Assembly: GCA_025350445.1 (NCBI GenBank)
Contig: JANXXV010000788.1
Span: 1 to 7,494, forward strand
Length of the DNA stretch: 7,494 nt
Origin: Bryobacteraceae bacterium
Lineage (GTDB): Bacteria; Acidobacteriota; Terriglobia; Bryobacterales; Bryobacteraceae
Reading direction: 5' to 3'
The position numbers and the translations under genes are program-made. Positions 1 to 5,860 of the stretch are shown here, piece after piece. A model generated the notes under the pieces. That model ran no database searches and was not told the DNA's origin. It was given only the letters and a program-made list of their open reading frames with translations. The stretch's first letter is position 1. Each line of letters opens with the position of its first letter.

Positions 1-1
1 C

Positions 2-3000
2 TCAAACTTCGCTCCCTTGCGCACCAATCCCGACTCGCTCGCTGAGTTTCGCCTCATCACGTCGAATCCGTCCGCTGAGTATGGCCGCAGCAGCGGCGCG
101 CAAGTGGCCATGATCACCAAGTCCGGTACCAATGAATTTCACGGCTCCGCGTTCGAGTTCTACCGCACGCCCAGGCTGAATGCGAACGAATGGCAAAACA
201 ACTTCAGCGCCATCGGCAAAGCGCAATTCGTTCAGAACATATTCGGCGGCGCCGTGGGTGGTCCAATCTGGAAGAACAAAACATTCTTCTTTGTCAATGT
301 TCAGGGCCTCACCGCGCTCCAGACATACGCCAAGACGCGGACCGTCTACACCAGCCAAGCCCGGCAAGGCCTGTTCCGCTACGTGACAAGCGGCAAGAAT
401 GCGCCAGCGGGTGCTTCCGGCGCTTCCGTGGATGCCAGCGGCAATGTTCTGCCGGGCATCAATGTCAACACCTATAACATCGTTACCAACGATCCGCTAC
501 ACACGGGATTGGACAAAGGCATCCAAGCCGTGGTGAGTGCCGAGCCGCTGCCGAACGCCTTCAATGTTGGTGACGGTTTGAACACGGCGGGGTATGTTTT
601 CGGGGCGGCCGGGCAGGAACGGCAGCACGACATCACATTCAAAGTGGATCACATAATTAACGCGAAGAACACCGTCTACGCCCGCGTTTCCTGGGGACAA
701 CAAAACACCAATTGCGACAATGGCAACGCGGGTGTCGCCCTTTTTCCAGGAACCGGATGCCAGGTCAACACACTGCGGAATCCTAAGAATTTTGCCCTCA
801 ACTGGCGTTGGAATCCGACATCGCGCCTCACCAATGAAGCAGTTTTCGGGCTGAACGACTTCGCTTTCCAGTTCAACGCGCCTCAGGCGGATCTAACCAG
901 GTTGTCGATCCAAAACGCTCCAGTAGATACGCCGGTCTCCGATTTCGGGAACTCCCGCCAACTCAAGACATGGCAGTTCGTCGACAACCTCGCCTACCAG
1001 TGGAACAGTCATGCGCTCAAGTTCGGCGCCAATGTCCGTCTCGGCCGCGAGATCGATTCGCGCGGCAGCGTGGGTTCCTACAACGCGGCGACGGACGTCT
1101 ATTTCAACGCCGACATCACTAACGCCACCTTCAACGTCCCCGCCGACATCAACCAGTCAAACGACCTCACGGCACTCCGTAACAGTATCAATTTCCTGCT
1201 CGGACGCGTGGGAGAATTGCAGCGTGGATTCGCCGCTCCGGACGGGAAGGCCTTCACCACCGGGCTTCTGCCGTTCGACGCGCATTGGAACGAGTATGAT
1301 TTCTACGCGCAGGATAGTTGGAAGGTCCGCCGCAACCTGACGATTGACATTGGTTTGCGGTGGGAAATCAAGATGGCGCCTACATCTCCGAATCCGGTGC
1401 TGTCGCACCCGAATCAGCCTCTGGTCTTTGGCGCTCCGGCCTCCAACACCGCCGCCTGGGTCAGCGGTTCGCTCTTCAAGAACAGCTTTGGAAACCTGGG
1501 TCCGTCCATCGGCATTGCCTGGGATCCGTTTGGGACCGGCAAGACCTCCATCCGCTCCAACTACCGCATCGCCTACGACCGCGTGAACACGTTCGTATTT
1601 TCCTCGCAGGTTCTGAACAACCTTCCAGGCCTCATTTACAGCCTGGACAACACGGCGATTGGACAGACCGACACGCGATTCCCAACGGTGCAGGCGGTCC
1701 AGCCCCCGGCCAATGTGAGCCCGGCCAGTTTCAAGCAACCGGCTCCGTTCTCCTCGGCTTCCATCGCCGTGGTGGATCCCAATCTCAAATTTGCCACGGT
1801 CCACCAATGGGATTTCAGCATTCAGCGGGAGATCCGTAAGGGACTTGTGATCGAAGCCGACTACATTGGACGCCGCGGCTATCATCTGTTCGGCGCATAC
1901 GACGCGAACCAGCCGAATGCGTTTGCGCCCGGCATGCAGGATGCCTTCGCGATTGTAAAAGCGGGCGGTCAATCGGACCTGCTCAATCGCCTCTTCTCCG
2001 GCGACAATCGGGTCGCCGCGGGCAAAACGGCGTCTGACATGATTCGCTCGCAGTACGTCAGTCAGCTCAACCTGAACAGCTTCGCCGCAATCCTAAGCAC
2101 CGAAGGCCGCCGCGTCCAGTCCACCCCGAACGGTCCGATGAATGTCACCGCCATCTCCGGAGCCGGTCCCTTTGCCGTGATTCCGTTCCCGCAGTTCTCC
2201 GGCGGAGTGACCGTGCTCGATTCGAACGACTTCTCCACCTATAACGGCCTGGTGCTGCAAGCGCAGCAGCGGTTCAATAACGGAATCTATTTTCAGTTCA
2301 GTTACACTTTCGCCAAGTCGCTATCGACGCGCGATTTCGATCCTACGTTCACCGTTGTCGGCACGCAGAATTCGCAAGGGGCCAGTTCGACGCCATTCGA
2401 TATCTACAACGGCCGCAAGCTGAATTATGGCGAACCGCAGTCCGATCACCGTCATGCGTTTCAGGCGCACGGAACCATTGATCTGCCGTTCGGACACGGC
2501 AAAGCGTTCGCCGCGCAAGCGCCCGCTCTGGTCGATCGCGTAATCGGGGGCTGGGAACTGGCCCCCATCTTTACTTTCTATTCGGGGAGGCCGTTCACGG
2601 TTTACTCCGGCGCAAACACGTTTGGCAGCGTGGTGCAGTCCACCGCCAATTGCAGCGCCTGCACGCACGATTTGGGCGGTGTGCAACAAGTGAATGGCTT
2701 CACGTGGTTCTTCAATCCGAACACCGACACTTCGAAGTTCAGCGCACCCGCTGGCGGCTCCTTTGGCAACACCGGAAAGGGCTATTTCTTTGGTCCGAAG
2801 GTGTTCGACATCGACATGTCGCTGATCAAGCGCATTCCTATTAGAGAGAGGCTCAATCTGGAAGTACGCGCCGACGCGACCAACATTACGAACACGCCGT
2901 CTTTCGGGCTGCCAACGGCCACCATTACTTCGTCCACCTTCGGCAGAATCGGGAGCTCGGTGGAAAGCGGATCACGGAAGTTCCAGTTGGGGTTGAAGAT

Positions 3001-3010
3001 CAACTTTTGA
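2..3010 (+). CDS. TonB-dependent outer-membrane receptor, Oar-like (5' partial)
   Basis: Outer-membrane beta-barrel receptor of the acidobacterial Oar-like class, expected to import a ligand using TonB/ExbBD energy. The ligand cannot be read from sequence. The frame is open from the first bases (codons for SNFAP precede the TTG at 17), so the protein is cut by the window edge. About 1002 residues are visible; the signal peptide, the usual N-terminal carboxypeptidase-regulatory-like domain and most of the plug are missing. Family wording near residues 20-65: AEYGRSSGAQV, SGTNEFHGSAFEFYRT, RLNANEW, then VGGPIWKNKTFFFVN. The rest alternates strand-like stretches and long polar loops typical of a large barrel. 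The C-terminus (KFQLGLKINF) is a classic barrel-assembly signal ending in Phe. Only four cysteines are visible, in two close pairs (about residues 238/253 and 884/887). The stop is TGA at 3008-3010, and no frameshift is seen. Its promoter lies outside the window. Family call is very secure. Confidence 0.94.
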   Translation, partial: SNFAPLRTNPDSLAEFRLITSNPSAEYGRSSGAQVAMITKSGTNEFHGSAFEFYRTPRLNANEWQNNFSAIGKAQFVQNIFGGAVGGPIWKNKTFFFVNVQGLTALQTYAKTRTVYTSQARQGLFRYVTSGKNAPAGASGASVDASGNVLPGINVNTYNIVTNDPLHTGLDKGIQAVVSAEPLPNAFNVGDGLNTAGYVFGAAGQERQHDITFKVDHIINAKNTVYARVSWGQQNTNCDNGNAGVALFPGTGCQVNTLRNPKNFALNWRWNPTSRLTNEAVFGLNDFAFQFNAPQADLTRLSIQNAPVDTPVSDFGNSRQLKTWQFVDNLAYQWNSHALKFGANVRLGREIDSRGSVGSYNAATDVYFNADITNATFNVPADINQSNDLTALRNSINFLLGRVGELQRGFAAPDGKAFTTGLLPFDAHWNEYDFYAQDSWKVRRNLTIDIGLRWEIKMAPTSPNPVLSHPNQPLVFGAPASNTAAWVSGSLFKNSFGNLGPSIGIAWDPFGTGKTSIRSNYRIAYDRVNTFVFSSQVLNNLPGLIYSLDNTAIGQTDTRFPTVQAVQPPANVSPASFKQPAPFSSASIAVVDPNLKFATVHQWDFSIQREIRKGLVIEADYIGRRGYHLFGAYDANQPNAFAPGMQDAFAIVKAGGQSDLLNRLFSGDNRVAAGKTASDMIRSQYVSQLNLNSFAAILSTEGRRVQSTPNGPMNVTAISGAGPFAVIPFPQFSGGVTVLDSNDFSTYNGLVLQAQQRFNNGIYFQFSYTFAKSLSTRDFDPTFTVVGTQNSQGASSTPFDIYNGRKLNYGEPQSDHRHAFQAHGTIDLPFGHGKAFAAQAPALVDRVIGGWELAPIFTFYSGRPFTVYSGANTFGSVVQSTANCSACTHDLGGVQQVNGFTWFFNPNTDTSKFSAPAGGSFGNTGKGYFFGPKVFDIDMSLIKRIPIRERLNLEVRADATNITNTPSFGLPTATITSSTFGRIGSSVESGSRKFQLGLKINF

Positions 3011-3044
3011 TCAAGACGGGCTAGCGGAAATCCGCATCCGGAAG

Positions 3045-3677
3045 TTATTTAGCAACCGATGCCGCGCCGCTTAGGCGGTCAAAACAATACGGCGCAAACA
3101 AACCGGTAGCCGGGTCGAAAGTCTCCACCTGTCCGGTATGAATCTCATAAACCCATCCATACACGGCCAGCCGGCCCGCCGCCAGCCTCTCCGTCGCGCA
3201 CGGATGCGTTTTCAAGTTTTCCATTTGCTGCAACACATTCCGCCGGGTGATCGCACGCATCCGGTCTTCCTCGGTCCCTTTCGGCGGCTCCGTAGCGCCA
3301 TAGGTAAGCCAGCGGGCAACAGCGGGCAGCGCCTCCAACGTTTCCGGATGCAGCAGGCCCCTCATTGCGCCGCAGTCGGAATGTCCGCAGATCACGACAT
3401 TGCGAACCTGCAGAGCCACCAACGCGTACTCGATGCTCGCCGATACGCCGCCCTGCGCCTGTTCGTCATAGACGGGAACCAGATTCCCCGGGTTCCGCTC
3501 TACAAAGACTTCGCCCGGACCGCTTTGCGTCAACAACTCCGGATCGATCCGTGAATCACCGCAGGTTACAAATAGAACGTCTGGATTTTGCGAAGTTGCC
3601 AATCGCTCATAGAATTCCCGCCGTTCCGGAAATACCTGGGACTGAAATTTGGTGAGTCCTCTTAGGAGCCTTTCCAT
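3045..3677 (-). CDS. Beta-class carbonic anhydrase
   Basis: Zinc enzyme interconverting CO2 and bicarbonate, predicted cytoplasmic (no signal peptide). It has 210 residues, the normal length for bacterial beta-class enzymes. Zinc ligands are visible as C39 in CGDSR and H99/C102 in CGHSDCG; the catalytic Asp-Arg dyad is D41/R43. Other family blocks are FQSQVFPERREFYERLA at the N-terminus, PGEVFVERNPGNLVP (54-68) and ASIEYALVALQVRNVVICGH (80-99). The ATG at 3675-3677 is chosen because an in-frame TAA lies four codons upstream and the N-terminus fits the family. The ribosome site is weak (GAAAG just upstream). A TAAAAT box sits at 3684-3689 without a good -35. The gene is convergent with the TonB receptor (34 bp between stops). 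It lies 241 bp downstream of mntH on the same strand, separated by hairpin-rich DNA, so separate transcription is likely. No key residue is missing. The physiological role (bicarbonate supply or pH balance) is inference. Confidence 0.96.
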   Translation of the reverse strand: MERLLRGLTKFQSQVFPERREFYERLATSQNPDVLFVTCGDSRIDPELLTQSGPGEVFVERNPGNLVPVYDEQAQGGVSASIEYALVALQVRNVVICGHSDCGAMRGLLHPETLEALPAVARWLTYGATEPPKGTEEDRMRAITRRNVLQQMENLKTHPCATERLAAGRLAVYGWVYEIHTGQVETFDPATGLFAPYCFDRLSGAASVAK

Positions 3678-3746
3678 ACTTTCATTTTAGTTCCATCGAC
3701 ACGTCGAACCCCATCGCCTTTCAGGTGGTCAGCTTCCACCCGGTAT

Positions 3747-3844
3747 CTTCCTCGCGAAGGTGGGGCAGACGCCTGTGTCTCCGCGGGTCACCAGGACCCG
3801 GTGCCGGATGCTTTCCGAAAGCCATTGTAGCCGTACGGGATGGC
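3747..3844. repeat. Chain of short inverted repeats, possible dispersed intergenic element
   Basis: Consecutive hairpins can be read: CTTC/GAAG with a 5-base loop (3747-3759); AGAC/GTCT with a 6-base loop (3767-3780); a perfect 6-bp CGGGTC/GACCCG stem with loop ACCAG (3784-3800); GCTTT/AAAGC with loop CCG (3810-3822); and GCCAT/ATGGC (3821-3825 with 3840-3844) enclosing the 8-bp palindrome CCGTACGG (3831-3838). The stems use nearly all the bases, which is denser than expected by chance for ordinary spacer DNA. The block with GGGGCAGACGCCTGTGTCT looks like short repetitive intergenic elements of acidobacteria, but that is recollection and only one copy is present here. Alternatives are a structured 5' leader of the carbonic anhydrase mRNA or decayed sequence. 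Confidence 0.4.
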
Positions 3845-3862
3845 GAGTATTCAGGCGGATTA

Positions 3863-3902
3863 CACCAGCTTTGAGTTGGTGGCTTCCTGGCCTCGCGGAG
3901 CC
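3863..3902 (-). terminator. Candidate transcription terminator of mntH-usp
   Basis: Two adjacent hairpins lie 16 to 56 bases past the mntH-usp stop codon, read on the minus strand. The nearer pairs GGCTCC with GGAAGCC (one bulged base, 3881-3902). The farther is an 8-bp stem with one G-T pair and a 3-base loop, CACCAACT/AGCTGGTG (3863-3881). They share the base at 3881, so both could not form completely together. The stem at 3863-3881 is strong but is followed only by TAAT, not a true T-run, so intrinsic termination would be weak. It could instead be a 3'-end stabilising structure. Confidence 0.33.
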
Positions 3903-3918
3903 CATCCTTCTATCCCCT

Positions 3919-5817
3919 TCAATCCCGCACAACCAGTATCGGAATATCCAACCGGTGCCGCACCCAGTTAATCGTCGTCCCGAACACCAGATCCTTAATC
4001 CCCGAATGCCCATGCGCGCCCATCACCAGCAAATCGCTCCCCAGCTCTTTCGCCAGCGCCACAATCTCATCCCTCGGACTATTCGAATACCGCACCACCG
4101 CTTCCACGTCAATCGCCTGCTCGCGAAGCCGCGCCACAATTGCCGCAAGGTATTTCCCGCCCTCTTCCACCTCCGCCGTCGAAGCCATCGGCCCATACAC
4201 CTGACTGGTCACGTCTTCCTCCACGTGCAGCAAATATAGCTTCGCCCCGTGGCTCCGCGCCATCGCGGCAGCATGAGAGATCGCCGCCCGGTCGCGGTTC
4301 GTATGGTCTAGCGGAACAAGTATCCGCTGATAGGCCGGCGTCGTCAGGTTCAACGCAACCGATTCCGGCAACTGCGCGGAAGCCTGCCGTACCCTTCGAA
4401 TCCACCCCGGTAACACCGGCTCCAATGTCACCCACAACAGCAGCATCAGCAGCCCGATGGCAATTGGAACCACCCCGAATACGACCAGTTTCCGGTACTC
4501 CCCAGCCGACCGGATCCATTCTCCAATCACACCCCATGCCAGCCACAGGTTCAAACCCACAATGATAGCCGCCACTGGCCAGGCAAGCGCCCGCACCCAC
4601 GCGCGGTTCGCGAACTCGCCCATGCGCTTCCTGTCGTTGGTGAAATGGATCAGCGGAATCACGGCGAACGGCAACTGCATGCTCAGTATCACCTGGCTCA
4701 GAATCAGCAGCTTGTACGTTCCCTTTTCGCCCGAAAGATAGATCGTGAGCGCGGCTGGAATAATCGCCAGCAATCGCGTCATCATTCGCCGCAGCCAGGG
4801 CCGCATCCGGAAGTTCAGGAACCCTTCCATCACAATCTGCCCGGCCATGGTCCCGGTCAGCGTGGAGGACTGTCCCGCGCAAAGCAATGCGACCGCGAAC
4901 AGCACACTCGCCATCGTGGTCCCCAGCAGCGGGGCCAGCAGCAGATGAGCCTGCTGGATTTCCGCCACCGGAATCCCCCGCGTGAAGAACACCGTCGCCG
5001 CCACCACCAGAATCGAGGCATTTACTAGAAACGCCAAATTCAGCGCTACCGCCGAGTCGATCAGGTTGAACCGGCAGGCCTCGCGTTTGTCGGCAGCCTC
5101 CCCTCCAATCCGCCGCGTCTGCACCAACGCCGAGTGCAGGTACAGATTGTGAGGCATCACCGTGGCCCCAAGGATCGCAATCGCCGTGTAGAGGCTTTTG
5201 CCGTCAAGCCGCGGCAGCAATCCACCTACAACCTCTCCGAAAACGGGCTTGGCAAGGAAGATCTCAATCACGAAACAGGCCCCGATCACCACCACCAGCG
5301 CCAGCACGAACCCCTCAATCACCCGGATGCCAAATCGCGTGAACCAGAGGATCAGCAGGGTGTCGCCCGCGGTAAGAATCACCCCGGCCAGCAGCGGGAT
5401 GTGGAACAGCAGGTTCAAAGCGATGGCCGCTCCAATCACTTCCGCCAGATCGCAGGCGGCGATCGCGATCTCACAGGCGATCCATAGCAGGTAGGAAACC
5501 GGTCTCGGGTACGTGTCGCGGCAAGCTTGAGCCAAGTCCCGGCCTGAGACAATTCCCAGACGCGCGCTCAGAGTCTGCAGCAGGATCGCCATGCCGTTCG
5601 ACATCAGCAAGACCCAAAGCAGCTTATAGCCGAAACTCGCGCCGCCGTCCAGGTCCGTCGCCCAGTTCCCGGGGTCCATGTAACCCACGCTAATTAAATA
5701 AGCGGGACCCGCGAAGGCGAACATCCGCTTCCACAGTGAGACGTGCGAAATCGAAATGCTCGCATGAACCTCGGGCAGGGAATTGGACTGCGCTCGCTTC
5801 GGACCCGCAGTAAGCAT
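3919..5817 (-). CDS. mntH: Nramp-family Mn(2+)/Fe(2+) transporter fused to a C-terminal Usp domain
   Basis: Proton-coupled divalent metal importer of the inner membrane (MntH/Nramp) with a fused universal stress protein domain; 632 residues versus roughly 410-450 for a plain MntH. Nramp signatures: DPGN at 48-51 in TM1 (metal ligands D48, N51), D123 and E126 in TM3 ([15 protein letters not shown]), MPH at 221-223 in TM6 (M221, the ligand favouring transition metals), and [19 protein letters not shown] (314-332). Hydrophobic segments can be read as 12 helices, the last at about 443-466. Residues 498-632 form a complete Usp domain: RILVPLD at the start and the ATP-binding pattern G-2X-G-9X-G-T at G600, G603, G613, T614. 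The ATG at 5815-5817 is fixed by an in-frame TAA two codons upstream; no Shine-Dalgarno is visible. It lies 16 bp after the YfhO-like gene, with a candidate own promoter and operator. That Usp modulates transport by ATP or stress sensing is inference. Confidence 0.96.
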   Translation of the reverse strand: MLTAGPKRAQSNSLPEVHASISISHVSLWKRMFAFAGPAYLISVGYMDPGNWATDLDGGASFGYKLLWVLLMSNGMAILLQTLSARLGIVSGRDLAQACRDTYPRPVSYLLWIACEIAIAACDLAEVIGAAIALNLLFHIPLLAGVILTAGDTLLILWFTRFGIRVIEGFVLALVVVIGACFVIEIFLAKPVFGEVVGGLLPRLDGKSLYTAIAILGATVMPHNLYLHSALVQTRRIGGEAADKREACRFNLIDSAVALNLAFLVNASILVVAATVFFTRGIPVAEIQQAHLLLAPLLGTTMASVLFAVALLCAGQSSTLTGTMAGQIVMEGFLNFRMRPWLRRMMTRLLAIIPAALTIYLSGEKGTYKLLILSQVILSMQLPFAVIPLIHFTNDRKRMGEFANRAWVRALAWPVAAIIVGLNLWLAWGVIGEWIRSAGEYRKLVVFGVVPIAIGLLMLLLWVTLEPVLPGWIRRVRQASAQLPESVALNLTTPAYQRILVPLDHTNRDRAAISHAAAMARSHGAKLYLLHVEEDVTSQVYGPMASTAEVEEGGKYLAAIVARLREQAIDVEAVVRYSNSPRDEIVALAKELGSDLLVMGAHGHSGIKDLVFGTTINWVRHRLDIPILVVRD

Positions 5818-5819
5818 GG

Positions 5820-5838
5820 GTTATACTTAAATCTTAAC
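5820..5838. promoter_or_regulatory. 19-bp imperfect palindrome, candidate metal-regulator operator of mntH
   Basis: On the minus strand the sequence GTTAAGATTTAAGTATAAC is a 19-bp imperfect dyad: GTTA...TAAC outer arms and TT.AA inner arms, with 12 of 18 non-central positions symmetric. It ends 2 bases from the mntH start codon and covers the stop codon of the preceding gene and the putative -10 box. Size and location suit a DtxR/MntR- or Fur-type repressor, the usual regulators of Nramp genes. I cannot match it to a specific known consensus. The same stretch holds TTAAG three times (5826-5830, 5833-5837, 5843-5847 as CTTAA on the plus strand). AT-rich DNA forms chance dyads easily, so confidence is low. 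Confidence 0.3.
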
Positions 5839-5860
5839 TATGCTTAACACGTCGCGTCAA
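5831..5860 (-). promoter_or_regulatory. Candidate sigma-70-type promoter of mntH-usp
   Basis: Reading the minus strand, a -35-like TTGACG (5855-5860, five of six to TTGACA) is followed after 18 bases by TAAGAT (5831-5836, four of six to TATAAT, with the key TA and final T). Transcription would start near 5824, leaving a leader of only about 7 bases before the ATG. This agrees with the absence of a ribosome-binding site there. The promoter would lie inside the last codons and stop of the YfhO-like gene. A second -10-like TATAAC (5820-5825) lies too close to the ATG to serve well. Confidence 0.4.

Noticed and set aside
17..19. TTG as start codon of the TonB receptor
   Set aside because: In-frame codons before it continue the family pattern (SNFAPLRTNPDS). 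There is no signal peptide after it, and the plug domain would be cut.
1157..1972. Long open frame on the minus strand inside the TonB receptor gene
   Set aside because: It is antisense to strongly supported coding sequence. Its translation is rich in Arg/Gly with no recognisable domain, as expected for a shadow frame in GC-rich DNA.
3024..3050. Hairpin GCGGA/TCCGC between the convergent receptor and carbonic anhydrase genes as a bidirectional terminator
   Set aside because: The stem is 5 bp with a 2-base loop, and the only T-rich run (TTATTT) is several bases away. It is too weak to call, although some terminator is expected in this 34-bp gap.
3684..3712. TAAAAT box and the inverted repeat TCGAC/GTCGA (3696-3707) upstream of the carbonic anhydrase as promoter and operator
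   Set aside because: TAAAAT matches the -10 consensus at five positions, but there is no -35 at a suitable spacing and the implied start would fall at the ATG. The 5-bp inverted repeat is short enough to arise by chance.
3729..4239. Open frames on both strands running through the mntH-carbonic anhydrase gap
   Set aside because: Both run through the hairpin cluster and into mntH-usp coding sequence on another frame. There is no ribosome site or recognisable protein motif, so they are unlikely to be genes.
4109..4882. 257-codon open frame on the minus strand overlapping mntH-usp, and several plus-strand frames across 4140-5494
   Set aside because: All overlap the transporter gene, whose translation matches Nramp and Usp throughout. 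The alternative frames are low-complexity and have no recognisable motifs.
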